64,000 nucleotides of DNA from Dehalococcoidia bacterium (GCA_030018455.1 JASEFU010000004.1:62001-126000), one strand, 5' to 3'. Shown: positions 10,514 through 20,143, counted from the stretch's first letter. Numbers and translations are program-made. Notes: generated by a model from the letters alone, not told the origin.

Positions 10514-12517
10514 CTAGTTCGCGTGGCGACGCGCCTGGAGCCAGAGGAAGGCGGCGGCGCCCCAGCCGGCGCCAAGAGCGAGCAGGCCGCTGCCGAGGGC
10601 GACGGGGAGCCAGGGGAAGCCGCTGCCCGTCGATGCTGGCGGAACCTCGAGGTCGGCCGGTGAAGCGAGCGAGGAGGCGACCGACATGCCGGCTACGGAC
10701 GATGACGGCGCTTCGGCGTCAATGGCGGCGCCCGGCGACGGACTCGGATTGTCGACGAAGTCGTTCGCGCTGTCGCTGTCCGCGCCCGCGGGTGAGCGCT
10801 CGATGCTGTGCCCGATCGCCACCGCCGGGACGGGAGTCGAGAATACGGATGCGTCTCCGCCGTACGAGAGACTATCCACGATGCGTCCTCCGCCGTCCCG
10901 GAGCGCGAGCCTGTCACCGCTGTCGGCGAGTCCGTTGCCGATGCGGCCGTCGGCGACGAGCAGCAGCGCCCCCGCAAAACCCGGATGGGCCTTGCGAAAG
11001 GCCGTCTCATCGGCGGCCACTACGGCAAACGAACGGCCCGGCAAAGTCAGCGAAGGGAGGGCGTCGGTGGCGTGGTTGTCGGCCACCGTCCAGCCCTCCA
11101 TCTCAACCTGCGCATCGGCCGCGTTGTACAGCTCGAACCACTCGCAGCCGCCTTCGGCCGGCGCGTACATGACTTCGTTGATTTTCACTTGGTAGGGCGA
11201 CTTCTCCGCAGACGGCAGCGGGAAGCCGTTGACAACCGGCGTGCGGCGGGCCGGCGTCCATGTCGGAGCGGAGAGGGTCTCGTGTGTCTCCCCGTCCGGT
11301 GCCGTATCCGTCGGGACAGTGGCCGACGGCAGCGGCGGGGCGAATGGAGCCGTCTCGCGCAGGGCCATGTCGTCGAGGTAGATGCGGGCCCCGGCTGCCG
11401 AGACGGGGTCGAGCATGATCCGGAAGCGGGCGGAGCGCGTCCCCGGCGGCGGCGAAAGGGGCTCCGTCTTGATGTGGCGGAACGTGGGATCGCAGCAAGC
11501 CAGCCGCTCGACGGAGTCGGCGGCGCTGATGGCGCTGCCGCTGCCGTCGCTGCTGGCGTACCAGGACACCCGGAGGTAGACCCGTTCGACGGCGGGGTCA
11601 TCGAGCAGGACGTGGCCCTCGAAGACGTATGCTTTGTCCTCGCGCACCAGGACCGTCTGGTAGACCCATTTCGTCGATTCCGTATCGCTGAAGAAGACGG
11701 CGGAGAAGCTGCCGCTGCGGCGCTTCTCGCCAGTCTGGGCGAGGATGCCGCCGTACTTCTGCCAGGCCAGCAGCGCGTCCCCTGCGGTCTCCTCGAAGCC
11801 CGCATTCAACAGATAGCCTTCGGGTATGGTCGGCGGCGCAGGCGTAGGACTGGGCGTGCCGGTCGGGGTGGGGATGAGCGTGGCTGAGGCGACAGCGGTA
11901 ACGGTTGCGGACGGCGCAGCGGTGTGCGCAGGCGTCGCGGTTGCCGGAGACGCGGTGTCCGTGGGCGCCGCGGTCGGCGTCGAGGGAGGGGGCGCGTTGC
12001 CGTCCAGGCGGACGTCATCGACATAGACCTGCGCTCCGCTTCTGTACGAAAGGAGGTAGACGGAGACCGCGGCAGAGACCGCGTTCGGCGCTGTTTGCAC
12101 CGGGCCCGTCGACAGGTGCCGGAAATACGGCCCGTTTTGCGAAAGCTCGCAGTGGTCGTGTTCGATCTCGTTGCCGTCTTCGTCTCTCCACGCGACGTGC
12201 AGATAGACGGCCTCCGCGCGGGCGTCGTTCTTGAGCACGTGGGCCGAAAGCGTGTACGTCCCGCCCGGCTCTATCGGCACTGTCGTATGCCGGAGCATCG
12301 TGCTGCCGGCAACTTGCGCCGTAAGAAGGGCCGAGCAGCCGCCCTCGACGGCGATGCCCTGACCGCAGACGATCTCGAGTCCTCCGGACGCGGCCCATGC
12401 GCGCGTGCCTTCCTCGAAACCTCCGTTCTCCAGGAGTTGCGATGCGCTGATCGGTGTCAGCAAGCGCACGGCGGCCAGCGCAGCAGCGAGAAGCAGCACG
12501 TACAGGAGAGTCCGCAC
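10514..12517 (-). CDS. Surface protein with two CBM-like modules and a lamin-tail domain
   Basis: A 667-residue predicted surface protein. The start is GTG (MRTLLYVLLLAAALAAVRLL), with GGAG 8 nt upstream, and encodes a signal peptide. Two related modules each open with an 'N-GFEE' motif (ENGGFEEGTRAW about 30-41; LNAGFEETAGDALLAW about 237-252). Both end in a YLDD/YVDDV strand, as in carbohydrate-binding modules of the CBM4/9 type. Low-complexity Thr/Ala/Pro linkers separate the parts. A lamin-tail (LTD) domain follows (VKINEVMYAPAEGGCEWFEL through LTLPGRSFAVVAADE, about 440-560). A C-terminal transmembrane helix and a short basic tail suggest display on the outer face of the membrane. Ligands are unknown. 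Confidence 0.82.
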   Translation of the reverse strand: MRTLLYVLLLAAALAAVRLLTPISASQLLENGGFEEGTRAWAASGGLEIVCGQGIAVEGGCSALLTAQVAGSTMLRHTTVPIEPGGTYTLSAHVLKNDARAEAVYLHVAWRDEDGNEIEHDHCELSQNGPYFRHLSTGPVQTAPNAVSAAVSVYLLSYRSGAQVYVDDVRLDGNAPPPSTPTAAPTDTASPATATPAHTAAPSATVTAVASATLIPTPTGTPSPTPAPPTIPEGYLLNAGFEETAGDALLAWQKYGGILAQTGEKRRSGSFSAVFFSDTESTKWVYQTVLVREDKAYVFEGHVLLDDPAVERVYLRVSWYASSDGSGSAISAADSVERLACCDPTFRHIKTEPLSPPPGTRSARFRIMLDPVSAAGARIYLDDMALRETAPFAPPLPSATVPTDTAPDGETHETLSAPTWTPARRTPVVNGFPLPSAEKSPYQVKINEVMYAPAEGGCEWFELYNAADAQVEMEGWTVADNHATDALPSLTLPGRSFAVVAADETAFRKAHPGFAGALLLVADGRIGNGLADSGDRLALRDGGGRIVDSLSYGGDASVFSTPVPAVAIGHSIERSPAGADSDSANDFVDNPSPSPGAAIDAEAPSSSVAGMSVASSLASPADLEVPPASTGSGFPWLPVALGSGLLALGAGWGAAAFLWLQARRHAN

Positions 12518-12649
12518 GGTCGAGCTCCGTGAGAGCAGAAGGGGGCCTTGCAGGAGAGTCCTGCCGGCCTTCTTCCGCGCCGGGTTGCCTTTGGGAGCGG
12601 TGGTTGCCCCCGCCTGTATTGCAGGGTGAGAAGGCGCCTTGTGGGCCCG

Positions 12650-13642
12650 TCAGATGAGCCTGATCAAGCGCGGGTTGGGGGTGATCCCCGGGATGCGCCC
12701 GCGCTTGGCGATGGGCTTGCCTTCCACCTCTTTCAAGTCGGCAGTGAAATCGATAGGCGGCGCGCTGGTGATGTAGCTTCCCACGCCGAAGCCGTCGACG
12801 CGCGCGCCTATTTCGCGCATCTCGCGCATTCGCTGGGGCGTCACGCCGCCGCTAACGAATATCTCAACGTGTCCGTAGCCGCCCTGGTCCAGCCGCGCCC
12901 TGACCTCCTTGACCAGTTCAGCAGTCACGCCGCCGCGTTCTCCCGGCGTGTCGAGGCGGACGCCGCGGATGCGCTCTCCCATGACCGACGCCACCCGTAC
13001 CGCCTCCTCAGCCTCGTCATGGAACGTGTCGACGAGGACGGTGCGGGGCACCTCGGGTGGCAGGAACTTATCGAAGGCGAGCGCCGCGTCGACCGTATCA
13101 CCGAAGCAGATGATGAGCGCGTGGGGCATCGTCCCCGCTGGCTCGATGCCGGCTAGCCGCGCGCCGAGCACCGAGGAGCATGAGAGGCAGCCCCCGACGA
13201 CGGCCGCGTAGTCCATCACGGCCGCAACGTCGGGGTGGACGTGACGGGCGCCGAAGCTGATGACCGGGACCCCCTGCGCCGCCTCGACGCACTCGCGGGC
13301 CGCCGTCGCCCAGCCGCTCTCCTGCGCCAGATAGCCCACGATGGCCGTCTCGTAGATGCCGTAAGACTGGTAGGGAGCGGTTATCCGGAGGACCACTTCC
13401 TTGCGAACGAAGCTCTGGCCTTCGGGCAGGCCCCAGACTTCGGAGCCTTCGGGGAGCGCTGTGCGGAGAAGCGACACCACCTCTCGCATGCCGCAGAGCA
13501 GGCCGTCGCGCGCGGGGAAGACCTCCATCGTGGCGCGAGGATTCAGCCCCGCCTTCTCCAGCACCTCGCGTGTGCGGAGAAAGTAGACGTCCGCTGTGTC
13601 ACCGGCAACGACCGCGGGCGATATGGGGAACTCTTCGTCCAA
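12650..13642 (-). CDS. pncB: Nicotinate phosphoribosyltransferase, short form
   Basis: A 330-residue enzyme joining nicotinic acid and PRPP to give nicotinate mononucleotide in NAD salvage. Family marks are GDTADVYFLRTREVLE near the start, SFGARHVHP, VDTFHDEAEEA, GVRLDTPGERGG and the phosphate-binding IFVSGGVTPQRM/FGVGSYI pair. The length fits the compact, archaeal-like group rather than the enterobacterial PncB of about 400 residues. No ATG fits. The start appears to be TTG at 13642 with AGGG about 8 nt upstream. The nicotinamidase gene immediately upstream would supply its substrate. Confidence 0.9.
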   Translation of the reverse strand: MDEEFPISPAVVAGDTADVYFLRTREVLEKAGLNPRATMEVFPARDGLLCGMREVVSLLRTALPEGSEVWGLPEGQSFVRKEVVLRITAPYQSYGIYETAIVGYLAQESGWATAARECVEAAQGVPVISFGARHVHPDVAAVMDYAAVVGGCLSCSSVLGARLAGIEPAGTMPHALIICFGDTVDAALAFDKFLPPEVPRTVLVDTFHDEAEEAVRVASVMGERIRGVRLDTPGERGGVTAELVKEVRARLDQGGYGHVEIFVSGGVTPQRMREMREIGARVDGFGVGSYITSAPPIDFTADLKEVEGKPIAKRGRIPGITPNPRLIRLI

Positions 13643-13671
13643 CCTGCTTCCCTGCGTTGAGCCTGCGGCGG

Positions 13672-14202
13672 CTATCCTTCCGGCTTGTTGCTGACCTCGG
13701 CCCCCAGCACCCTTTCGATGTGCTTCAGTGCGAACCGGTGGGCCTCTTCATCGAAGGTGGCCACGCAGTCCGCCGGCACTTCCACCACGTAATCGCGGTT
13801 GCGGGCATCGGCGGTGGTGTGAAGCACGCAGATATCGGTGCACACGCCGCATATCACCACCTTCTCCGGCGCGAGCTCGCGGAGGCGGTCCGCCAGCGCC
13901 GTACCGTAGAAAGCGCTGTAACGGGTCTTGGGCAAAATCTCGTCCGGCAGGTCCGCCAGCTCGGGGATGACCTCGGTCTCCACGGTCCCCTTGATGCAGT
14001 GAGGCGGGAACATCTGGAACTCGCGGTCGTCCGGCTCGTGGTTGTCGGCCATGAAGATGATGCGCGAACCCTTGCGTTTCTCTTCTTCCAGGCGCCGGCG
14101 CACGTTCGGGATGACCTTCCGCGCCTCGTCTCCGAGGTAGAGCGGGTAGCCGGGCTCCATGAAGCCGCGGATCATGTCGGCCACTACGACGACGTTCGCC
14201 AT
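13672..14202 (-). CDS. pncA: Nicotinamidase / isochorismatase-family hydrolase
   Basis: A 176-residue hydrolase with the catalytic triad of the family: Asp9 (VVADMIRGF), a Lys in LPKTRYSAFYGT and the nucleophile Cys in VICGVCTDICVLHT. Metal ligands are likely in ADNHEPDDREF. It probably converts nicotinamide to nicotinic acid, because the next gene is nicotinate phosphoribosyltransferase, 29 nt away. Together they form a two-step NAD salvage module. Other isochorismatase-like amidases share these residues, so the substrate call leans on context. Confidence 0.88.
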   Translation of the reverse strand: MANVVVVADMIRGFMEPGYPLYLGDEARKVIPNVRRRLEEEKRKGSRIIFMADNHEPDDREFQMFPPHCIKGTVETEVIPELADLPDEILPKTRYSAFYGTALADRLRELAPEKVVICGVCTDICVLHTTADARNRDYVVEVPADCVATFDEEAHRFALKHIERVLGAEVSNKPEG

Positions 14203-14274
14203 CGTTCAATACCTCGACAGAATGAATCTACCTATCGTTTTATTGTAGATCATCCGCGCCTGCCCGGAGCGACG

Positions 14275-14691
14275 CTACTGCGAGCGCCGGCGCCGCAGCC
14301 TTACCCGACGGAAGACGACCGTCTGGCTCTCGATCTGCGCTTCCGGCTCCATCTCCTCCATCTCCTCATCGTCCCGCGGAACGATTTCGAGCGGCCGCTT
14401 GCCCGGGCGCCGGAGGATGGGCAGCAGGGAACGAGGGCGGAAGAAACGTCCGATGAGCTTTCGGATGAGTATCTCCGCTACGGTGCCGGCAGCGAGCACG
14501 GCCGCCCCCTGGACTATCGCGGGAACGGGCGGCTGCCAGGCCACCGGCTGGTAGTCGCGGCGGACGGCCGGAAGCCTGCGGTCCGACAAGGGGGCGCCAC
14601 ACCTGCGGCAGAAATCGTCCGCAGGATCGTAAGGGGTGCCGCAGTCGGGGCAGAGAAGCACTTCCCCGGTGTAAGAAGAGTCTTCGTTCAT
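14275..14691 (-). CDS. Zinc-ribbon protein with single hydrophobic segment
   Basis: A 138-residue protein of unknown function. An N-terminal zinc ribbon uses two CxxC pairs, CPDCG and CRRCG (about 14-32). A hydrophobic Ala/Val-rich stretch (PAIVQGAAVLAAGTVAEILI, about 57-76) may be a membrane segment. The rest is basic, then acidic (DDEEMEEMEPEAQIE), then a basic tail. It sits between the PHP phosphoesterase and the nicotinamidase on the same strand, with no obvious functional link. Confidence 0.75.
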   Translation of the reverse strand: MNEDSSYTGEVLLCPDCGTPYDPADDFCRRCGAPLSDRRLPAVRRDYQPVAWQPPVPAIVQGAAVLAAGTVAEILIRKLIGRFFRPRSLLPILRRPGKRPLEIVPRDDEEMEEMEPEAQIESQTVVFRRVRLRRRRSQ

Positions 14692-14746
14692 TGCAGTGCC
14701 GAATTATATCAGCGTGGGCGCCGGCTTACAATTGGCCCAGCGAATA

Positions 14747-15400
14747 TTACCTCGCGCGCGACCGGCGCCGGAGCTTGGCCCAGGTGCTGGCGAGATGGAC
14801 AAGCGGGCTGCTGAGGCCGCCGACGATCCTCCCCGCCCGCAGCGCGTTCGGGAACTCCTGCGGGGTATCGAACGCGGGCATCTCCACGTAAGCGTGCCCG
14901 ACCTCCGCGAGCGAGTGGGCGTCGCTGCCGGCGCTCATCGCCAGGCCGCGCTCCTCAGCAAGGGCGCGCGCTTTCTCGTTGTCGCTCTTGAAGGTGACGC
15001 GGGCGTTGAACGCCTCGATGATGTCGACCTGCGGCAGGATGCGCTCGCGGGCGGCGGCGCGCAGCGGTTCGCGGCGCAGGCGGTCGAATGGGTGCGGTAT
15101 GCACACGAGGCCGCCCTGCTCCTTGATCCGCCGCACCGTCTCTTCCGGCGAGAGTCCCCGTGGTATCTCCTCGCTGAGGAAGAAGCCGATGATCTCGCCC
15201 TCGGTTGTTTTCACCTCCTCGGCGACGATGACTTTGAAGGGCGCCATCTCCCGCGCGGCAAGGGCGCCGTCGATCGTATTGTGGTCGGTGATCGCGACGC
15301 AATCGATACCGCGGGCAACGCACTGCTGAATGAGCCGCGCGACTGAGATGAGGCTGTCGGGCGAGCGATCGGTGTGAAGGTGGAGGTCGGCTTTGAGCAT
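14747..15400 (-). CDS. PHP-domain metal-dependent phosphoesterase
   Basis: A 217-residue PHP-family enzyme. The metal-binding motifs are in order: ADLHLHTDRS near the start, AITDHNTIDGA, CIPHPFDRLR and AGSDAHSLAE. This set matches stand-alone PHP proteins related to YciV/TrpH, some of which hydrolyse oligonucleotides or 3',5'-bisphosphates. The frame extends to 15466, but the ATG at 15400 (MLKADLHLHT) puts the first motif at the usual place. Its position beside xseAB could hint at nucleic-acid end processing, but that is only suggestive. Confidence 0.85.
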   Translation of the reverse strand: MLKADLHLHTDRSPDSLISVARLIQQCVARGIDCVAITDHNTIDGALAAREMAPFKVIVAEEVKTTEGEIIGFFLSEEIPRGLSPEETVRRIKEQGGLVCIPHPFDRLRREPLRAAARERILPQVDIIEAFNARVTFKSDNEKARALAEERGLAMSAGSDAHSLAEVGHAYVEMPAFDTPQEFPNALRAGRIVGGLSSPLVHLASTWAKLRRRSRAR

Positions 15401-15514
15401 GTCTTTGTTGCGCTGACTATCCCCGATTCCGTCGGCTGAAGCCCGCGGCGCCAGTCTCACCGTCATGCCCCGGCCTTCAGGCTGGGTAGCGTTCCTGTTG
15501 GAGGATTCCGGGAG

Positions 15515-15763
15515 CTAGAGAGGCTCTTGCTCGTCAAGCTCATCCGGCTCCGGGACGGCGTAGGCGGCGAAAGACTCTTTTAGCTGCCTGACGCGAAGCT
15601 CGGCGGAATCGAGCATCTCCTGGCAGCGCTGGGCGAGGCGCATCCCCTCCTCGTAGAGCGCCAGCGACTTCTCGAGGGGCAGGCCGCCCTGTTCCAGCTT
15701 TGCCACTGTTTCCTCGAGGAGGCCGAAAAGCTCTTCGAAGCTCTCAGTCTTCTTTTCGCTCAT
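15515..15763 (-). CDS. xseB: Exodeoxyribonuclease VII small subunit
   Basis: An 82-residue helical protein with the XseB pattern: SFEELFGLLEETVAKLEQGGLPLEKSLALYEEGMRLAQRCQEML. It forms coiled-coil contacts with several copies per XseA subunit, and the complex degrades single-stranded DNA. The last 15 residues are acidic and variable. Its start overlaps the xseA end by 20 nt, the usual coupled arrangement. Confidence 0.93.
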   Translation of the reverse strand: MSEKKTESFEELFGLLEETVAKLEQGGLPLEKSLALYEEGMRLAQRCQEMLDSAELRVRQLKESFAAYAVPEPDELDEQEPL

Positions 15764-17033
15764 CTTCTTCGCCTTCGTCCGCCCCGAAAAGGGACGGCTG
15801 CAGAGTCGCCGCGGCTGCCGTCCTCTTCTTGCGGCCGCCCGCGCCTTCGACGCGCACGGGGAACGACCCGTCGCTAACGCGGACGCCGAGTCGCTCGCCG
15901 CTCTTCACGGCCCTCGCGCTGCTCACGATGTCGCCGTTTCTCTGGACGAGCGCGTAGCCCCGGTCGAGCGTGGCCTGCGGATGCAGCGAGCGGAGCTGGG
16001 CGCAAAAGCCGTTGAGCTTATTCTGCTGGCCGCTCAGGGTAAGCTCCACCACGCTCGTTGCCCCGCGCAGAAGATCGTCTACCCGCTGGCGCTCGCGGTC
16101 AACCGACGGCCCGCAGCGCTCCATGCGGTGCACCGCCGCCCGGACGTCCTCGCGGCCTTCGCGGACGAGCGCCTGCACCCCCGCAGTGAGCGAGGCAGCC
16201 TGGACGGCGAGGCGGACCAGCACCTGCCGCTTGTCCGGCGCGACCATCTCGGCCGCAGCCGACGGCGTGGGCGCGCGCAGGTCGGCGACGTAGTCGGCTA
16301 TCGTGAAGTCCGTCTCGTGGCCGACGGCGGAGACGACGGGCAGGCGGCTGGCGTAGATCGCGCGCGCTACCGCCTCCTCGTTGAAGGCCCACAGCTCCTC
16401 CAGCGAGCCGCCGCCGCGGGCGACGATTATGACGTCGAGCGCGGGCTCCTGGTTCAGCCGCGAGATGGCGGCGACGATGCCGGGGACGGCCTCGAGCCCC
16501 TGGACGGCGGTGGGGGCGAGGACGACCTCGGCGAGGGGCCAGCGCCGCGACAGCACGGAGCAGATGTCGTGAAAGACGGCGCCCGCCGGCGAGGTGACGA
16601 CGCCGATGGACTTCGGGAAGGGCGGCAGCGGACGCTTGCGCGTCTCATCGAACAGCCCTTCCTCCTGGAGACGCGCCTTCAGCCGCTCGAACTCCATCGC
16701 CAGGACGCCGATCCCTTCCGGCTGTATGAAGTCGACATAAAACTGCAAGTCGCCGCGCGCCTCGTAAAGCGAGATACGGCCGTGCGCGACCACCTGCGCC
16801 CCGTTCTCCATCAGCGACGCAAGCTCGGCGTGGAGCGATGCGGCGCGGAAGAAGACGCAGCGGAGCTGGGCGTTGGCGTCCTTGAGGGTGAAGTAGAGGT
16901 GGCCGGCGCTGGAGCGCGAGAGGTTGGAGACCTCGCCGCTTATCCAGAGGTCGGCGAGGTGGACGTCGCTGTCGAGCAGCTCGCGAAGGTAGGTGGCGAC
17001 GTTGCTGACGCTATGGACGTGCATGGAGGTCAT
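15744..17033 (-). CDS. xseA: Exodeoxyribonuclease VII large subunit
   Basis: A 429-residue catalytic subunit of exonuclease VII. The N-terminal OB-fold (about 10-105) includes VSNLSRSSAGHLYFTLKD and RCVFFR. The catalytic core follows with IGVVTSPAGAVFHDI, VIIVARGGGSLEELWAFN and SAVGHETDFTIADYVADLRAPTPSAAAE, then coiled-coil and C-terminal segments (LDRGYALVQRNGDIV). An in-frame ATG three codons in (17024) is an alternative start. Its stop side overlaps xseB and its start overlaps the efp stop by 4 nt. Confidence 0.95.
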   Translation of the reverse strand: MTSMHVHSVSNVATYLRELLDSDVHLADLWISGEVSNLSRSSAGHLYFTLKDANAQLRCVFFRAASLHAELASLMENGAQVVAHGRISLYEARGDLQFYVDFIQPEGIGVLAMEFERLKARLQEEGLFDETRKRPLPPFPKSIGVVTSPAGAVFHDICSVLSRRWPLAEVVLAPTAVQGLEAVPGIVAAISRLNQEPALDVIIVARGGGSLEELWAFNEEAVARAIYASRLPVVSAVGHETDFTIADYVADLRAPTPSAAAEMVAPDKRQVLVRLAVQAASLTAGVQALVREGREDVRAAVHRMERCGPSVDRERQRVDDLLRGATSVVELTLSGQQNKLNGFCAQLRSLHPQATLDRGYALVQRNGDIVSSARAVKSGERLGVRVSDGSFPVRVEGAGGRKKRTAAAATLQPSLFGADEGEEDERKED

Positions 17034-17593
17034 GTAGAGACGCGCTCAAGGTATTCGCCGCTCCGCGTATCGATCTTAAGAGTGTCGCCGGTATTGATGA
17101 AGAGCGGCACCTGCACCATCAGCCCCGTTTCGAGGCGGGCGGGCTTCGTGCCGCCCTGCGCCGTGTCGCCGCGCACCCAGGGGTCGGTCTCCGTGACCTG
17201 TAGCTCGACGGCGGCGGGCAGCTCGACGCCGATCGCTTCGTCGCCGTAGGTGAGGATGTCGCAGGTGGCGTTCTCGCGCAGGTAGTTGAGGGCGTCGCCG
17301 AGGCGGTCGCTGTTGATGACGATCTGGTCGTACGTCTCCGTGTTCATGAAGTGATGGAGGTCACCCTCGGCGTAGAGGTACTGCGCCGACTGCCTGTCGA
17401 CGCGGGCGCGGGTGAAGCGCTCGCCGGCCTGCACCGTGCGCTCGATTGTGTGGCCGCCGCGCACGTCGCGCAGCTTGAGGCGGACCTGGGCGGTGCCGCG
17501 TCCCATCTTTATGTGCTGGTAGTCGAGCACCTGGTAGAGTACGCCGTCGATTTCGAGTGTAATGCCTTTCTTCAGATCACCTGTCTCAATCAT
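17030..17593 (-). CDS. efp: Translation elongation factor P with Arg at the tip
   Basis: A 187-residue EF-P that relieves ribosome stalling at polyproline. The three beta domains are recognisable: KKGITLEIDGVLYQVLDYQHIKMGRGTAQVRLKLRD, then VDRQSAQYLYAEGDLHHFMNTETYDQ, then TDPWVRGDTAQGGTKPARLETGLMVQVPLFINTGD. The tip of domain I reads MGRG, so the residue normally carrying the modification is Arg32, not Lys. Arg32 forms are rhamnosylated by EarP in some proteobacteria. No EarP gene is in this window. It follows the Xaa-Pro peptidase by 17 nt and overlaps xseA by 4 nt. Confidence 0.96.
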   Translation of the reverse strand: MIETGDLKKGITLEIDGVLYQVLDYQHIKMGRGTAQVRLKLRDVRGGHTIERTVQAGERFTRARVDRQSAQYLYAEGDLHHFMNTETYDQIVINSDRLGDALNYLRENATCDILTYGDEAIGVELPAAVELQVTETDPWVRGDTAQGGTKPARLETGLMVQVPLFINTGDTLKIDTRSGEYLERVST

Positions 17594-17610
17594 CTCCTAT
17601 GCCCTGTCTG

Positions 17611-18690
17611 CTAGAGTTTGGGGGCGCGCGTTAGCACGCGGAGGCGGCCGTTCTCCATCACCGCCACGTCCTCGATGCGGACGCCGCCCCAGCCCGATAT
17701 GTATATCCCCGGCTCGATCGTCATGACCATGCCGTCGGCCAGCACGTCCGTCGAGCCGCGGCCCAGGCGCGGCGCCTCGTGCACTTCCAGCCCGACGCCG
17801 TGTCCGAGGCCGTGCCCGAAGTTCTCGCCGTACCCCGCTTCTTCGATGACGCGGTGGGCCAGCATGTGCGCCTGCTCTCCGGTCATGCCCGCCTCGATAA
17901 GCTCCTCGGCGGCAAGCTGCGCCGCCAGTACTATATCATATATGATACGAAAGCGCTCGCTCCCCTCGCTGGGACAGAACGTGCGCGTCATGTCGGAGCA
18001 GTAGCCGTCGACGCGCGCCCCCAGGTCGACGATGATGGGCTCGCTTTGGGGGAGCGCCTGGTCGCGAGGGAAGGCGTGCGGGAGGGCGCTCCACTCGCCG
18101 CCGGCGACGATCGTATCGAAGGAGACCGCTTCGCCGCCGTGCTCGCGGATGTACTTCTCGATCTCCCACGCCGCCTGTCGCTCCGTCCATCCCGGCTGCG
18201 CGGTCGCCAGCAGGTGGGCATAGGCTCCATCGCCGAGGTCGACGGCGGCCTGTATCGCCTCGATCTCCTGCGGCTCCTTGACGGCGCGCAGTCCCTCGAC
18301 GAGCCCCTGCGCGGGAACGAGGCCGGGCCGGTCGGGCTCCGGCAGCTCCCGGACGACTTCGGAGAACTGCCTGTAGTTCGCGTAGCTCAGGTGGTCGGCC
18401 TCAAAGCCGATCTTCCTGCCTCCGAGTCCGACGAGAAGCGCCGGTAGCCAGCTTTCGACGGCGGTGCTGGTGATGGGGACGAGCTGGAAGCCGGGGGCTT
18501 GCTTGCCGGCCTGCTCGAAGTAACGGAAGTCGGTGGCGATGAGCGCGGCGCTTTCCGTGATGAGAAGATGGCCCGCCGAGCCCGTGAAGCCGGAGAGGTA
18601 GCGCCGGTTCTGAGGATGGGAGACGAGAAGACCGTCGAGCTCCTGCTCGTGGAGCCTCTCGCGCAGCTTTGTGAGGCGGTCTGCGGTCAT
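17611..18690 (-). CDS. Xaa-Pro peptidase, M24 family
   Basis: A 359-residue two-domain metallopeptidase. The creatinase N-domain ([43 protein letters not shown]) precedes the pita-bread catalytic domain. All metal ligands are visible: two Asp in [18 protein letters not shown], His in [15 protein letters not shown], Glu in MTIEPGIYI and Glu in VRIEDV. It removes N-terminal residues before proline or cleaves Xaa-Pro dipeptides. The frame is open to 18873, but the ATG at 18690 overlaps the aroQ stop by 4 nt and gives the normal start. The aroQ-peptidase-efp order is common in Gram-positive bacteria. Confidence 0.93.
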   Translation of the reverse strand: MTADRLTKLRERLHEQELDGLLVSHPQNRRYLSGFTGSAGHLLITESAALIATDFRYFEQAGKQAPGFQLVPITSTAVESWLPALLVGLGGRKIGFEADHLSYANYRQFSEVVRELPEPDRPGLVPAQGLVEGLRAVKEPQEIEAIQAAVDLGDGAYAHLLATAQPGWTERQAAWEIEKYIREHGGEAVSFDTIVAGGEWSALPHAFPRDQALPQSEPIIVDLGARVDGYCSDMTRTFCPSEGSERFRIIYDIVLAAQLAAEELIEAGMTGEQAHMLAHRVIEEAGYGENFGHGLGHGVGLEVHEAPRLGRGSTDVLADGMVMTIEPGIYISGWGGVRIEDVAVMENGRLRVLTRAPKL

Positions 18691-19142
18691 GATCCGGCTC
18701 CGCCCTGCTCCTCGCGGATGAGTTCGGTGAGGGCACGCAGGGCGGCGACGTATCCCCGCCAGCCGAGCCCTGCGATGAGCCCGCGGGCGACCTCGCCGGT
18801 GACGGTGCGGCGCCGGAAAGGCTCGCGGCCGTGGATGTTCGAGATGTGCACCTCGATGACGGGCAGCCCGCAAGCGGCGAGGGCGTCGCGCAGGGAGAGG
18901 CTGTAGTGAGTGAAAGCGCCGGGGTTGATGATGATGCCGTCGGCGTCGGGCGCCTGCGACTGGATGAAATCGATGATCTCGCCTTCGTGATTCGACTGAA
19001 AGAACGACGTCTCGACGCCCAGGACCTGCGCCTCCTTGCGCACCAGCACCTCGATGTCGCTCAGGGTGAGTGTGCCGTAGATCTCCGGCTCGCGCGTACC
19101 AAGCAGGTTCAGGTTGGGGCCGTTAATCAGAAGTATCCTCAT
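18687..19142 (-). CDS. aroQ: 3-dehydroquinate dehydratase, type II
   Basis: A 151-residue dodecameric enzyme for step three of the shikimate pathway. Motifs are in order: [20 protein letters not shown] with the catalytic Tyr, [35 protein letters not shown] with the key Asn, and [18 protein letters not shown] with the catalytic His. The other shikimate genes in this window (aroE, aroC, aroK-aroB) are 14 kb away on the other strand. The start overlaps the xerD end by 20 nt. Confidence 0.97.
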   Translation of the reverse strand: MRILLINGPNLNLLGTREPEIYGTLTLSDIEVLVRKEAQVLGVETSFFQSNHEGEIIDFIQSQAPDADGIIINPGAFTHYSLSLRDALAACGLPVIEVHISNIHGREPFRRRTVTGEVARGLIAGLGWRGYVAALRALTELIREEQGGAGS

Positions 19143-20115
19143 CTGCCGGCCTGTCCTCCTCTTCTCGGCTTCTTGTCTTCTTCCGCTCCTGAAGCAGCCG
19201 CTCGTAGCTCTGGGCCATGGCGTCCCATGCCTGGTCGTAGACCTGGCGCTGTCGCGCCTCGGTTACGTGCAAGTATATCTGAGTTGTGTTGGCGCTTGCA
19301 TGCCCCATCAGCTCCTGGACGACGCGAAGGTCGGCGCCGCCGTCGAGCATGTGGGTGGCGAACGTATGGCGTATCAGGTGCGGGTGTGCCCGCTTGCCGA
19401 GGCCGCAGGCGAGCGCCGCCTTGCGGACGATGATCTGCACGGCGCGCGCCGATAAGCGGTCACCCTTCCGGTTCAGGAACAGCGCTTCTTCGGCGCCCTT
19501 CGCCAGAAGCGGCCGGCCCTGTCGCAGATAGCGGTGGAGCGCGCGCGCCGCCGGCCTGCCGATGAGGACAATGCGCTCCTTGTTCCCCTTGCCGCGGACG
19601 CGCAGCATGCCTCCCTCTTCGCCCGTTCTCACATCGGACGTATTGAGGCCGACGACCTCGCTGACGCGGGTGCCGGCGGCGTACAGCAGCTCCAGCAGCG
19701 CCCGGTTGCGCAGCCCCTGCGGGCTGTCGGCGTCCGGCGCCGTCACGAGGGCCGTGATCTCCTCTTCGTCGAGGAACCGCGGCAGGCGGCGCGGTCGCTT
19801 CGGGCCGCGGACGGCGGCGCAGGGGTTCGCGCGGACGACTCCCCGCTGGAGCAGGTAACGGTAGAACGACTTGATGGTGCTCACCTTGCGGGCCACGCTT
19901 GCGGGGGCGAATCCGCCTTCAGCGAGGGACGCCAGGTAGGAGCGGACAGTGTGCCGGTCGGCCGTCAGGAGGTCGAGTCCCTCGCCGGCCAGGAACGAGA
20001 AGTAGGCGCGGAGGTCGGTTGCGTAGTTGCGGAGGGTGTAGGGCGAGCGGTTCCGCTCCGACCGCAGCACCTGCACGTACTCCTGTAGCAGAGACTCGTC
20101 CCTGTCCTGCGTCAC
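19123..20115 (-). CDS. xerD: Tyrosine recombinase XerC/XerD type
   Basis: A 330-residue site-specific recombinase, probably for chromosome dimer resolution. The N-terminal SAM-like core-binding domain ([34 protein letters not shown]) is followed by the catalytic domain. That domain carries Arg in [11 protein letters not shown], Lys in [34 protein letters not shown] and the nucleophile Tyr in the last motif. The frame opens at a TTG (20163) inside topA. The GTG at 20115 has AAGGAG 5 nt upstream and avoids that overlap, so it is preferred. There is no phage or integron context. Whether it is XerC or XerD is not decided by sequence alone. The C-terminal tail is highly charged. Confidence 0.92.
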   Translation of the reverse strand: MTQDRDESLLQEYVQVLRSERNRSPYTLRNYATDLRAYFSFLAGEGLDLLTADRHTVRSYLASLAEGGFAPASVARKVSTIKSFYRYLLQRGVVRANPCAAVRGPKRPRRLPRFLDEEEITALVTAPDADSPQGLRNRALLELLYAAGTRVSEVVGLNTSDVRTGEEGGMLRVRGKGNKERIVLIGRPAARALHRYLRQGRPLLAKGAEEALFLNRKGDRLSARAVQIIVRKAALACGLGKRAHPHLIRHTFATHMLDGGADLRVVQELMGHASANTTQIYLHVTEARQRQVYDQAWDAMAQSYERLLQERKKTRSREEEDRPADEDTSD

Positions 20116-20143
20116 GCTCACTCCTTGCTGGATATTCCTCCGA

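Noticed and set aside
12550-12564. Third copy of the palindromic repeat (GCAGGAGAGTCCTGC)
   Set aside because: Only the inner palindrome is similar; the ATCTAT and ACCGGT flanks are missing, so chance is likely.
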